Shown here: positions 47,374-60,167 of the stretch, one piece after another
Position numbering within the stretch: position 1 is the first letter of the stretch
How the letters are laid out: each line of letters starts with the position of its first letter
Assembly: GCA_010645155.1 (NCBI GenBank)
Contig: CM021323.1
Span: 2,602,872-2,666,871, forward strand
DNA from: Tigriopus japonicus
Lineage: Eukaryota > Arthropoda > Copepoda > Harpacticoida > Harpacticidae
DNA length: 64,000 nucleotides
Reading direction: 5' to 3'
Translations under genes and position numbers: made by a program
Notes under the pieces: generated by a model
Told to the model about the DNA's origin: nothing
Seen by the model: the letters and a program-made list of their open reading frames with translations, nothing else
The model's database searches: none

Positions 47374-50300
47374 GGAATTGGACTTCCATCCTTTGGCCGC
47401 GAAGAAGATGCTTCTCGGGTGGACCCAGTTCAACCCCGAGCAACTTTTCCTCTTTGGAATGGAAATGGACCCATGTTTTATTCTTGACACCTCGGTCTTG
47501 GCCCTGGGCCCATTCCAATGGGGTCCTCGCTTTGGATCGCCTCCACCAGACACCACCATTTCTTCTGGACTTTTACTTCTTGAACAACGAGTAGTCTTGA
47601 GATGAGAGCCTTTACCTTCCCGCTGAACCATTATTGTAATGTGTAGAAATGAAACCCGGGCCAAGCACCTTGGAAATGGCAGTCAGGGAAGGGAGGAAGA
47701 GGAGAATCGTCCCTGAAAATTCCTATTCCGGCTCTTGGTGTTATGTGTACTTTTCCGACTTCGCTTTCACACTCAATTAGGTAGATTGCCTCCGATTTTG
47801 AGGAACATCTTTCATATGGTTACTGCACGACGAAGGCTACCAGACCTCGTGGTCGTTTTTGGCGGGCATTCATTGGCTTGATTTGTGAGTTAGTGGCCTT
47901 TTTGGTTGGTAGGTGGACAGTTTCGTTTTGCGTTTTCGCCAGAATATAGAAGTTCCAGATTTTGACAGGGCTAGCTAAAAAAATGTCCAAGTTCTATTCG
48001 TATGCAAGTTGTCAAGGCCAGAAAGAGTCCATTTTATGGTGGTCAATTCGGTTGTTTTGTTATGGCTTTGACACTGATAAATCTTGTTCTTTCGCATGAA
48101 AACACATGCTCAGACTAGTTTTTCCCTCATGGTACCCGTTTGGGAGGGGAGCAAAAGCTAAAGCGTCGCTTTTCCTGTACAATTGGCCGAATCAACTTGT
48201 CATGAATTGTCAGTTAACTCAAGTCTGTCCACAATATCTCTTGGTTCTCCATTCACAACCATCCGCAGACAGAGAAAAATCGTCCAACGTCGACTGGAGC
48301 TTGTTCTTATTCGTCTTCCTCTGACCAAGCAATTCAAGCGTTGCGGATTTCTGAGCCTAGAATCGGATTGTTGGTAAGCAAAACTTCGAAAAGGATACCC
48401 ACATGGTTTGCGAGGTGCACATAAGAAATTGGACCACTGCGTCTGCTTGCATTGCTACTTAATGTACCACTGCCAGCACTAGTACGTATATAAGTAGTGG
48501 AGCACTTTCTGCCAACATCATCATCGTCATCCGACCCAACCAACCAACCAACCAACCAACCACTGGTACTATTGCCGGACGACCTATTCTCGTGGTTCTG
48601 CAACCGTAGATAGGGAAGGGAAAAAAACTTGTCGGAAGTTTGGTAGTGAACTTTTTCTGAGTTGCCACACTTAAAGACACTTAGTTGATGGTTCCTTCGC
48701 CGCTTTGTTTCCCTTGACGATTCCACAACACTTCAGACACTTTCTTGGCGTGTGGCTCTTCTTTCTCGTTAAGACGAGCATGAAATTGGTCTCTGTTGTA
48801 CGTCAAGTTCATTTGAATCACTTGTTTTGGCCTCCAGAGGCCATTGCACAATCCAAGGGCATTGTTCCTCCAGGCAAAAGGATGAACTAACCTTCATTGG
48901 GTTGGTCTGGGAGCCAGACAAGCTTGACCATTTGCTCTTTTTTAGTGTTAGACCGAGACAAACCTAAAACAATGTTGTCATACTCGAGGCTGTTTTTGAA
49001 CTACAGCTTTCCTTTTGTTCCTCTGGGGTTCCGTTATCTCGTTGGTTCGCTGTTTCTTATTCAGCTTTTCCCTTCATTCTCATGGGGCGCCTGAAGTTCT
49101 TGGTTCCAGCCGGTCTTTTCGAAGGGCAAACGGCGTCGCAAAAGGCAGTTGAGTAGATTTCTACGTCCGACCAAACTCAGAGGATCGGTCTTTGCCAAAA
49201 GTGAGCGGAATTACCTCCTCAAGATCGTCCATGTTTCTTCTCAGTCGAAGGAAAGCCATAGATTATGCGTGAAGATGAGGTACAATTGCAGATAATGGTT
49301 CATTTACGGCCTACACACAAATGGAACCAGAGTGTGTTTGTCATCTTTCGTTGTGCACAAGTAGTGAAGTTTGACAGATCATTGTCGCAGTTTATGAGCC
49401 AGTCTTGGTAGTTTGAGCACAATGGAAGAAGCCTCTGGTCAGTAATATAAACCGTACGTTTCTTCCCCCTCCTTCTTTCTTTCTCTCTGGCATTGGCGCT
49501 TTCGCCTTCTTCTTCTGTAGACTCGTTATGGACTTCCTTTTCAGATATATAGAGGGGCAGAGAATAAGAAGATCATCATTCCATACCGCCAAGTACCGTT
49601 ATATTACAGACCCACAGGACGGAGACCGTACAGAGGCTTACTACCTTCATATTGCCCAACGAAGGCTGGTTGATTTCGTTTTTGAGAGGAAAGGATTGCT
49701 TCCAATTACAGGGCGGATATGGTTTTCAATTTTCGGCTGAGACCCTCAATGAGCGGGCCATAGGTATTTATCAGAGCCATTCCAAATGGCTAGCTCGGTC
49801 AGCATAAGTGCGTGATCAAGCCATTCAGACTTTCCATTTCCGAGAAACTGGACCAAGAGGACACTTTAAAGGGACGAATTAAAGCGAGCCTTTACGTCAA
49901 CGTCGTGAGCCTTGGCAGATCAAACACGATTTGAGGTCATGAGACCATCCAATTCAAGAAACCGAGTGGTGGATCCAAATGCCAACCAACCACTCTGACA
50001 AAGTCATATGAACAAGGAGGGATTTTCAGAAACAGAATGTCAACGCAAGTGATTGTTTTTGTGCCGTCCTGAGATTACCTCTTGAACGGCCGATCTGTCT
50101 CGCAGGATTGTTCCTTCCATGGATCCAATCCAAATGCTCTTTTTACCCTCTTAGCTAGCTGTCATCATCACGCTTGCCTCGTAAAGTTCCGTTTCGTTCG
50201 ACACGTCGTTTTTGTTATCTCCCTGGATTGGTAGTCATCCAGTTTTCTTAGAGTCCTGTATTTTACAGACAAATGTCAAAGTCAAATTTCTATTTCATTG

Positions 50301-51280
50301 TTGTTCTCGTGCTGATTGAAGCGGACAATTTTTTGTCCCATTATTCTTCATTCTTGATTGGATGGATAACACCCTCCAAACCAATCACTAGACTCTCACA
50401 TTCTCTTCATTGAGTGTGAGTATGAATGTACCCAGCCACAAGAGCTCGCTTTCTCGGAAATCCATATTTTACAATGCACAAAAGCGTAGGAATAGGACTA
50501 ACGATAGGCAGACGCTCTCATCATATTTTGTCATTTCGATCTAATGATGACATCCGTCGCTTTAGCTGACTTGGGTGCCCCACGTAGTACATACTACAGT
50601 AAGTTGAGTGGTATTGATTATGAGTTGGGAAACATGTCATCTTCTTATTGCTTCTTCGAATGTACTACGCATGTCCACAGAGGATGGAAGACCCATTGAT
50701 GATAAACATCGTGGAACACACTGAGGAAGCAAGAGTGTCCAGAATAATCGAACAGAACAGTCTATCTCATTGACCAACAAGGTCAAGAGTAGGGGAACGA
50801 CTTTTTCGCGCCATTATTTTTCCCTCTGGAACTTGTCCACAGCAATGCACTCGAAAGACGACTAATGATATGTTCCCCAAGGACACTTTTATGACATATT
50901 AATGGATTCCTTTTTTGGCACGCGTGAAACGAAGATGTGGACGATTGTGCCTGCTTACGGACGGATGCTTTGTTTAAAGACATCAATTGATCTGGGGACG
51001 CTACTGAAAACAACAAAGATCCTAAAAACATTAACGAAATGCAAGTTGTTACTTACTATATTTTGTACTAAAAGCTCACTATCTAGCAGCCTTTTATTTT
51101 CTTCCTTTTTTAGACCTGCTTTTGGGTGGTTGAAACTTTCAGTGTTTTACAACTCGCCCGGAAATGTCCTTTCAAATCAGGTTTCAGGTCTACTTCCAAT
51201 CTTTGTCTTTTTTTAAAGAGTAAGATGGCCTCTTTTAAATATACATCTAAAAGATCCCCATGGGTCCTCACCAGAGTGGG
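47374..51280. other. upstream region of Dscam, no gene seen
   Basis: This should contain the Dscam promoter and any non-coding first exon, but I cannot place either. The minus frame of exon 1 stays open to about 47664. A CCAA tandem repeat runs at about 48536-48562. No open frame here shows a recognisable domain. Confidence 0.55.
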
Positions 51281-51815
51281 TTTAACCACGTCCCGTGGAA
51301 TTTATTCCCGTCCCAGGGATCCCAAGGACGGGAAAAACCGGTCAAAGCCCACCTAGTTTGTTTGGGGTCCACCAAAAAGATGCCGGAAAGTTCATGGGCC
51401 CACAAATTAATGATCGAAGAGATCTGGGCCTACAAGTTTGTACTAGGAATAGATCTAGGGCTTACTATTTTGGATCTCACCCATAGCTCCTGGGCCCGCC
51501 CAAAACCATCCTTGGGCCTGCACGTGGGCCGGGAAATTAAAAATTTGATTCCTCCTGTACGATGATTTGAAAGAAATATTTTGGTGAAGTTGCATTATCA
51601 TTTCCAGACATTTATTTAATTTCTACTCTTTTTAACTTTTTGGAAGCGCCAATACTTATGTGATAGTAGTAAATACTGTAAATATGGTATTTACTATTAC
51701 AATATTTGTAAATCGCGTCTATTTTAGAAAATCCCGTCCCGAAGAAAGAATATCCCGTGATCCCGTTAATCCTGGGATCCTGGGATCTCGGTGATAATCC
51801 CCTGTCCAACCCTGA
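51281..51815. repeat. hAT-like non-autonomous repeat with CCCGTCCC-rich ends
   Basis: The right end, read on minus, starts CAGGGTTGGACAGGGGATTA and is rich in ATCCC/GGGAT words. The left end near 51281-51345 has related CCCGTCCCAGGGATCCC words in the opposite orientation. Both fit degenerate hAT-type terminal repeats. The middle (51348-51535) resembles a second repeat at 58576-58783. I could not fix the exact ends or a target duplication. Confidence 0.5.
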
Positions 51816-52809
51816 ACAAGAAATTGCCGTCAATATACGTAAACGTCGGATCGGGTTAATGAACTGGGTTATGGCACATGTGTACTTTTAAGCTTTTTTA
51901 AGCATAAATAGCAGAAAAGAATGCTTCTACTCTGCTCTACCTTGGAGAATACTCTTTCATAGTCACAAATTATAGTTATTTAAACGTTGAGTAGTTTCTG
52001 CTAGAGACCCTGAGGCAGAGATGTGCTGTACTCTATGAATGCCCGACCAACACGATGTCAGTCTGTGACGTCTTCCAACAAGCGGGAAGCAAAAGTTCAT
52101 GATTAAAGGAAACACTTCTGATCAGAAACGCATCTAAACTGTTAAGCTCATTTGATAGGGTAATTTGGTTAGTGAAAATCCACAAGCCTGGTGCAAATGA
52201 TTTGGGCGTTGTCATCCAAGAAGATTTGATGCACATATCCTCCTTGATTCTTGGCTATTTTCTACCTACACTTTAGTTAGGGGTTGCGTGACAAAAAATC
52301 ATTGATGTTCCGTCCGTCTAAAAAGTCCTATTAAATCACATTATTTTAGTTAGTGCAAAAATTAATCAGTCATTTCTAATCTTTTGGGAGTAGTAAGTAG
52401 AAGAGAAAGATTTGGTACTTGTTTTTCTGGAAACTTCTCATATAGGCAATGGCTGAAAGGTCAATTGTCATTGTGTACCACTTCCCATTGAGGAAAATGG
52501 GAAACAGTTCTTTCTAATGTTGTTAAAATGAAATGCAAGGTTTATCACTGTGTAATTTCAACTTTCACCATCATGACTTCCTGTAAACCCTTATTTGAAC
52601 CCTCTTGGCTTCATGATTTTTTTTGGGGGGGGGGGGGCATTTTTTTTATTACTGCCACAAAGAATAAAATGAGTTAATGATTAATATAGTTTATATAATT
52701 AACATTTATACAAATTTTCATTTACCAGTGAGTTACTGTTGGCAGATCTGTACAACCCTTGAATAGTGGGTGGTCATGAATAGAATTTAAAAATTTGTCC
52801 AATCCTGCC
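51816..52809. other. intergenic spacer, no gene seen
   Basis: AT-rich sequence with a T/G homopolymer stretch at about 52618-52650. No gene or RNA is recognised. Confidence 0.6.
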
Positions 52810-53940
52810 CACGGTGTTCCGAATGGCGTTTTAGGTTTGAATCAAAATACCCAAAGACACCATGGCACTTTTTGGACCCACAATTCAATGGGGAACAACT
52901 TTACTTTTATTGTATTATATAAGATTAGGTCCAGGGAAAAAGTTATATACCTAAAAACCTAATAAATATAACATTTTTTAACAAACTATTTAATCCATAT
53001 TTAGAGACCATTTAGTTACCTAATGAATTCAAATTGAATAAAAATTCATTCAGCAGTAACTGAGTTATTTGACTTTGAATGGTCCATTTTTGACCCCAAA
53101 AAGCCGAAAAACGCTATAGTTATATGAAAAAACAAATTCCCAAAGATTTCACATAGCTTTTCAATATTGCAAAAATAAATGTTTTTTATTTGACTTTTGG
53201 AACTTATGTCAAAATAGCTCAAAATAAGAAAAAATATCACTTAAAAGATATTTAAAATACATTTTCCAATAAAAAACTTTTGCAGTATCAAAGACACTCA
53301 ATGTTGGGTAATAATTTAAAGTTTTGAAGAAATCGGTTAATGTTTCAAGTTTCGATTTTAGTCCATTTTGAACATGGTCCTTCTAGAAATCGTAATTTTG
53401 GATATGACTCTGTTAGACATTTTTATTTGTAATTCTGGCACAACACACATCATAGCGTACCCTAAATTGTTATGAAAATAACTTTCCAAAAATCTTATTT
53501 AAGTGCATTTTAAGTGATATTTTTTCATATTTTGAGCTATTTTGACAGAAGTTCCAAAACTGAAAAAAATCATTTATTTTTGCAATATTGAAAAACTATG
53601 TGAAATCTTTGGGAATTTGTTTTTTCATATAACTAGCGTTTTTCGGCTTTTTGGGGTCAAAAATGGACCATTCAATGTCAAATAACTCAGTTACTGCTGA
53701 ATGAATTTTTATTCAATTTGAATTCATTAGGTAACTAAATGGTCTCTAAACATGGATTAAATAGTTTGTTAAAAAATGTTATATTTAATAGGTTTTTAGG
53801 TATATAACTTTTTCCCTGGACCTAATCTTATATAATACAATAAAAGTAAAGCTGTTCCCCATTGAGTTGTGGGTCCAAAAAGTTCCATGGTGTTTTTGGG
53901 TATTTTGATTCAAACCTAAAAAGCCATTCGGAACACCGTG
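52810..53940. mobile_element. 1.13 kb foldback (long terminal inverted repeat) element
   Basis: Arms of roughly 437 bases (52810-53246) and 433 bases (53508-53940) are inverted copies with over 90 percent identity by eye, from the outer end CACGGTGTTCCGAATGGC inwards. About 260 bases of unique sequence lie between them. The bases TGCC flank both ends and may be a 4-base target duplication. No transposase frame is present, so it would be non-autonomous. Its arms contain the segment related to 7732-7825. Confidence 0.88.
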
Positions 53941-54166
53941 TGCCTGAAATGAAGAAATGAGAGAATTTTTTAGAGATGTAAACAGACCAAATATGCCAAA
54001 TCACACCAACATCACATGGAAAAGCTTCATATGACTTGAGGAGCCTTCATTATTATCTCACTTGCAATTTCTGGAGTTTGCCTGAATAATTCTTTGGAAA
54101 GTAAATTGACTGGTACTTGGACTTGGGAAGCATTCATTGCAACTAGCCAGGCCAAGAAGACCAGCA

Positions 54167-54430
54167 CTTCTTTTTTTATAGCAGTAAAATCTCTGCGCTT
54201 TCTATTACCCAAACAATGGTTTGCAAAAACAAAAATACCATCGAAATCATTTCTTGAGCTCAATCCCAGATTTCAAACCAATCAAGATTGAAGGAATGCT
54301 CGTTGGAGAACTTATTGCGTGGGAAGAAATTCCTTTTTTTATTGCAGTAAAATTTCTGCACTTGCTATTACCCAAACAATGGTTTGCAAAAACAAAAGAA
54401 AGAAAAATACCATAGAAATCATTTCTTGAG
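54167..54430. repeat. two-copy direct repeat of about 95-100 bases
   Basis: 54167-54259 and 54330-54430 are similar copies, sharing ATTACCCAAACAATGGTTTG and ATCATTTCTTGAG. The second has a short AGAAAG insertion. The intervening 70 bases are unique. No function is evident. Confidence 0.75.
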
Positions 54431-54977
54431 GTCAAAAATCAAAGTGTTTGCTCAATCTCCATCAAACAAAGGGAATCACGAATCCAATCGTTTGAAAAAT
54501 AGGAGATAAATAGCTTTACTGGCACATTTTAGGAAAGATTGAGCATTAAGTTTATCACTCCAGGGAAAACGTTCCTCAAAGATACCAATTCAAAAGTTCA
54601 AAAATGCTTCAAACAATGAATAAATAGATTTAAGAGGCTTTTTGACAGATGAATTATATTTACCAACATCTTGTTCAGGAAAACGTCAGTACAATTACTG
54701 GAAATTGCTGTCAGAGATCAAGAATTGCTTGACATTTTGCTCTTGAATTGCTTTTGTTAAAATGCAGCCTCACTTATCAAAAATTTGGCACACAGGCCCA
54801 AAATTAGGCCTGTCAAACTTTGACCTGGCAGGATGAAAAAAGAAGCAAGCCGAGGAGTAAAGCCCGGTCGTTGTGTTTCTACCTATATACACACGCAGGC
54901 ATACATACATTTCTGCTGAATAACGTTCTCAGTTTTACGTTTAAAGGTAAATAAACGGCATAGACATAGAAATTCCA

Positions 54978-54983
54978 TTTATT
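54978..54983 (-). other. polyadenylation signal of the orphan GPCR gene
   Basis: AATAAA on minus, 86 bases after the stop codon at 55069-55071. Confidence 0.65.
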
Positions 54984-55068
54984 TTGCAACATATTTTGTC
55001 TAAATAGCAAGTGGTGTTTGGTTTACATTTTACAACATTTCAAGGGTTACAATAAGCGTGATCCAAAC

Positions 55069-58000
55069 TCACTCGAACTCGTCCACCTGGTGCTCTGAAA
55101 GTTCTAAATCTTCTTCCTCTTCCCTCTCGACCTCATCATTTTCATTCCCTTCACTTTTATCACTCCCGGAGTCTTCATTTTGAGAGGTTTCGTGAATCGT
55201 GTCGTTTTGCAACGAGATCTCCGGTTTACTTGGCCACGGATTTTTAGGCTCTCTATGGACGGTCACCGAACTAGTTACTTGGATAGGGGTTATTGAAATC
55301 TCGGGATACAAGAACTCCAAACTCGACTGATCTATGGTTGGAACGCGGGTTATAGTGATTCTAGGACGATCTTTATTGAAGCGGTGGGATGACTGGTACA
55401 AAATAGAACAAGGTAGGTCATTAATGCTTCGGTCAAATTTGATTGTAAGATTGTGATTGTGATAGGTCACTTACATGCCATATTGATTTGAAGGTAGATG
55501 AAACGAGCCTCGTCGAAGATGCTCCACTTGTTTTTTTATGACAGCTACTTATGGATCCCTTCCTGGAGTTGTTCATCGAGCCTAAACTGTTGTTGCATCC
55601 TTCAGAATCGCTATTTTCTAATGGAACAAAGTCTGAACTTGCATCCGAATCTTCATTGTTTACCGTTGTCCCAGGCGGTGGGTCCTGGAAAGGATGATGG
55701 TCTTTTTTCATCAAGCAGGTGATCCTTTACCAAACAAATATTGATATTAAAACTCGAGCCCTCCTGAAGTAATCAACTTATCCGAATTTTTATCGGCGAA
55801 AAACTTTCATTTTCTCCGAAAGACAAACCCCGGATTGACTTGAATTTTGAAATCACGTAGTCATAAAGAATTATCATTTCTTTGTTATTTCCGTCGGTTA
55901 ATTGCTGGCAAGTGGAGAGTCTGTGTTAAAACTGGATGGAGGTATCATGCATGTTCCAAGAATACAGATTCATTCATGAACATGATATCACATGCGTAGC
56001 AAATGAAGGATTAGAAAAGGAACATCCCTCAGCCAGAAATCGTGATTCTTTTTCCAAAGAAGCGATACAGATTTGGCTCATTTCTAAGAATGAGTGGTAT
56101 GGGTGGGAAAATATGACAATTTTGCGCCTGTATGTTCTTAGCGTTTCATGAATATTGTCTCTTGGCAGATGCTAAAAAGTCTCAGTTGGATGACATTGTG
56201 CAAATTCGTAAGGATTGGCCACGCTTTTCCTCAATAAAAAGGAGAATGAACTCGGTGTTTATAATTTATGCCTTCAGTTTTGCTTCCCTCACCCATCTGG
56301 TCTACGGGGAAGACAAATATTTTAACTTTAAGTAAACAAAAGTTTTTTAAAGGTTCTCTGGTTGGCTTCAAAGTGAGTTGAATTGTCTGGATATTTTTGT
56401 CTGCAACATTACCCTTTTTAAGAAAACTTATAACAATGTTCCTTGAGGTTTAAAAAGAAATGTTTTATTATAAATTGAATAAAGAAAATACCTTGGCTCT
56501 TTTGAGAACTACTTTTGTAGTCTTTGGGCTTTGACGATCCATTTTGGCAAGTTGGTATATTTTCTTTGATATGAAGTTGAAGTTTTCGAATGTGACAGAT
56601 CTAGAAAGGAAGAAAACCACAACGGAGATGAGAAGGAAAGCACTGCCTATCTTGCGATAGTGAAAATATCTATTGGTATACATTTCTATGCATTACAATC
56701 TCTCTTTTTCGTTAATCAATATAGAAATGTGCAATATTTTTTGTTTGAACGTGAGCCTCAAAACAAAAGTGGAATGTAACTTCGCCATAAAGAAGGGAAG
56801 TTTGTGGCGCACAATATGGTGCAAATATAAGTACAAGAAAAGCTAATTTCCATGACTTGTGAATTCTCCGTGCCATAAATCTTAAAATCCTCGCCAGTCA
56901 TGCTTCTTTAGAATTACCCACAGCAATAGCCACTAAATTACTTAGTTCCGTTGTACTGACAAGCTCGGGGAAAGATATGACAAGAATTTACCCATTTTCT
57001 CTGGGAGCTTTGTTCTCCTTCGCATTTCGATGGTTAGTCTCCTCAGTCTTGATGATAATAGCATCCTCGTCGTCGGTGGAAACACGATCAAAACGAGGCT
57101 GACCTGGAACACCCAACGAGTTTCCTGAGCTTTGTCGAGACACTGGAATAGAATATTGGCCTCCTTCATCGTTAACGTCCTCCTCTGAAGATCCTCGTTC
57201 TATGGGTTCCAAGGCTATTTTCGCAATCTCAACTTCTTGAAGGCGTTTGATTCGCCATGTGAGGTCTGACGTATGGCGTTGCAATGGCGGGGGTCGACCT
57301 TGCATGGGCTTGGGTATGACTAGGGCACTTTGGAAGTCTTCTTGATTGACATTTATCGACGATGCATTGAATTTTTGGTTGTTTTGGTTCACTTGATGGC
57401 GCTTGAGACAAGCCAATTGGTCACTAGGAATGTGGAAAGTGGACGATGATCGGCATTTGCGATTACCCAAATCCTAGGAATTCGACAAAGTTAAGCCCTT
57501 TAAGTTTGACATTAGTGCCAAATATGGGGATGAAGTTGCTTACCGGTGTCATTGAGGTGGATGAAATATGCCTTTTGAGCATGGGTACCTGGGACAATTG
57601 ACCAAAAATATTGTGCATAGATGCTCGCGATGAGGGAGGACCGGGACTACGTAAACGAATTTCTTGTTGAATTTCATTTTTGTAGTATTCCTTTCGAACA
57701 AAGTTCGTCAATACTCCCATTACATCCTACAAGTCAATAAATGATTACTTACTTCCCATGTCCATTTTAAGAAAGTGCAATTTGTAATTTTCACCTTGTT
57801 TTTGAGACCATAAGCAATGCCGTTATAAATTGGACTGACCATGACTAAGATAAGGCAAAGATTGCCCAACCAAGGGTCTATTTCTCGCTTTGTAATGGAC
57901 TCGACCATGATCATAGTGACAAAGGGCGCATACAAGATGGTGAGTGAGCCCACCAATTGAGTCACGGCCAAGACCCCCTTCATGCCCTCAAACTTTTTCA

Positions 58001-60167
58001 AGGACTCTCTCTGCTTGAGACGAACTTGAGATTGTTCCGTGGGAGGAAAGGACATGCCCAAGAGGGCGTTAGCAATTCGAAACTGGTGGTATTTGGCAAT
58101 GCGAACGATGCGGAGATTCACAATGAGGATGATACTGAAAGGCACGATAAGGCCCAACGAGGAATAAAGTACGGGGAAGTACAAATTCTGGGAATAGGCA
58201 GGAACACAGGTGCCAAAAGTGGTCCGGTATTCCAAGCCGGGAAATCCAAAGGCCGTGGGTAAACTGGCCACCATGACATTGACCCAAGCAAAGCCCATGT
58301 AGGTTATAATTCGAGAACGAGTCACAAAATTCGTGTATCTGGAACGAAGATCAGATGATAGAATGTACTTCATCACTAGATTATGAATGAGTGGGATTAA
58401 GAGGAATCCCACGGCATACCTGTCATAGACATAATTAGCTCAACTTTTTTGTCTGTGAACTTCGACACTCAAAAGTGGAGTTCTTTGGCAACATGATGTA
58501 AAGCCAAGAGTACCTCTCTTGTTCGGTCATAGTTTTACCTAGATACCCTTGGAAAGACTAGTGCATTATATAGCGCAAGGGTCGGCAATCACTTATAGGT
58601 CAAGGCCCACAAATTGCTTACATGTTGTCTGGGGCCCACCAAACAGACGTTGGTAGGTTCAGGGGCCCACAAATTAACGAAAAAAGAGCTTTGGGCCTGC
58701 GAGTACAGTACTATGGATGTCTCGTGGGCCCACTATTTTGGACTTTCCCCATAGCTCCTGGGCCCACCGGTTGCCTACCCCCACTGGATAGAGTGCTTCT
58801 ACTACAATGCGTTGGGACGGAACAGAAACAAATGTTCTAAAACTTGATTGTACTATCAAACATACCTTACGAGAAAAAATATGGTGCAATTCAATGTATG
58901 AAAAACCTTTATTGATCGAAAACATCCGGTCTGCAAAAAGAGGCTTCACTCAAGATGTGTTCCCCCTCTTATAAAATATGGTGTTGCTGGGTTTTAAGGT
59001 TAATTATACAAGATAGGCATGTTCCACAAAAACCCACGTCATTGGCTTTCACTGCCACTTTCTAAGAAAGAAAGTTTGATCTTTTGTCGATGAATCTGCT
59101 CTAGAGGCCACAATTGACGACTTTATCAACCTTGATCGAGGTATTGAATAATAATTGGAAAATTCCATATAGCCAAACATGCGCAAGGAACATATTTAAT
59201 GGATGAGTGTAATTGAACGAATTCAGCTGTGGATTCTGGGGACAAAATGACTAGGGATGGGTCAGAACTAGGTTCTGACATTTTACAGGTTCAGTTTGCT
59301 ACGTGAGGAACAAATTATTATTTGAATTGATTGTCAAAATGAAGAAAACGAGTTGGGCTAACGAATTTTGATTAAATTTTATGGAGGGTGAGTCTCGACT
59401 CCGACGCATCCCTAGCCATTTTGGCCCTAGAATCCCCAGCTGAATTCGTTCGATTACACTTATCCATTGTGGCGTTGCCGGTTAATAAGAAGTCAGCCAA
59501 CTGACTTTTAGGAAGAACGAACATACCTTAATGCTAAGGTTCTTAGTCTCCAGAGATGGGTCAGTTTACCAAAACTTGAAATCTATTAAGGTATCAAAAA
59601 TTGATTTATCAAGCGTTTCATTCACAATTCAACCGGTTAAAGATACCTTTGTATAAGGTTCGAATTGAAATTGTGCAAATGTAATGTCAATACCAATCAC
59701 TCATCATCTCTGCCAGCCATGCTCCCAAAATGAGAAGAAAAAGAAGTCTGAAGGTTTTCTTACCTGAGAGGATAGGCAATGGAGGCGAACCGATCCAAAT
59801 GGATTCCTGAGAGATTCCAAATCATAATTGGATAGTTGGTCGTCGTGATGAAGCCCTGGATGGAACAAATGCCCGAGAATCCCAAGAATGTCCCACTTCC
59901 TCGGAGTAGTGAGGGCGAGGCCACTAATAAGAAGGCTGCACAAAATTGAACATGGATCACGCCCAAATGAAGAATGAGCAAATTAGTTGGAACAGCAAGC
60001 TGAAATTGTAACCGAAGGTTCCAAAGTGACTCGCTGCACTTACACATCCCTACATGTAGGCAATTTACCCGCTTAGACAAACAAAGAGCAATCACAATGA
60101 CAAGGTTGAAAATCAATCCAATCAGGGATAGCAGGGTGAGGGAAAGTGCGATCACAACGCTGAGCAT
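55069..60167 (-). CDS. orphan rhodopsin-class GPCR with long C-terminal tail
   Basis: Eight exons in coding order: 60069-60167, 59764-59999, 57753-58419, 57544-57726, 56992-57473, 56492-56600, 55475-55684, 55069-55392. All junctions are GT-AG and phase-consistent, giving 769 residues plus stop. Seven hydrophobic segments are visible in residues 1-334: TM1 begins MLSVVIALSLTLLSLIGL, TM3 is followed by HLDRFASIAYPLRYA (DRF in place of DRY), and TM7 carries VSPIYNGIAYGLKNK in place of a standard NPxxY. Cysteines in GICSIQG (before TM3) and FGTCVPAY (loop 2) can form the usual disulfide. An in-frame TGA upstream supports the ATG at 60167. The 435-residue tail has Ser-rich, acidic stretches (REEEEDLELSE near the end). 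I cannot name the ligand or the subfamily. Confidence 0.88.
55685..56491 (-). other. GPCR intron 6
   Basis: Intron of 807 bases. Two plus-strand open frames (about 55936-56151 and 56132-56335) lie within it, without recognisable domains. I treat them as chance. Confidence 0.55.
58576..58783. repeat. small hAT-like MITE, relative of 51348-51535
   Basis: The ends read CAAGGGTCGGCAATC and, inverted, TGGGGGTAGGCAACC, resembling hAT terminal repeats. The interior has repeated GGGCCCACAAATT and GGGCCCAC words. Blocks such as GGGCCCACAAATTAA, ACTATTTTGGA and CCATAGCTCCTGGGCCC are shared in order with 51348-51535. Confidence 0.65.
59198..59470. repeat. foldback with about 69-base arms
   Basis: 59198-59267 and 59399-59470 are inverted copies sharing GAACGAATTCAGCTG, GGATTCT and CTAGGGATG. 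A 131-base spacer separates them. They lie inside GPCR intron 2. Confidence 0.75.

Larger units (their letters stand above)
58420..59763 (-). other. GPCR intron 2, host of two inverted-repeat elements
   Basis: Intron of 1344 bases inside the codon for the Arg of YPLRYA. It contains the hAT-like repeat at 58576-58783 and the foldback at 59198-59470. Neither disturbs the splice sites. Confidence 0.85.

Noticed and set aside
55936..56335. Plus-strand open frames in GPCR intron 6
   Set aside because: Two overlapping short frames without recognisable domains, in AT-rich sequence.
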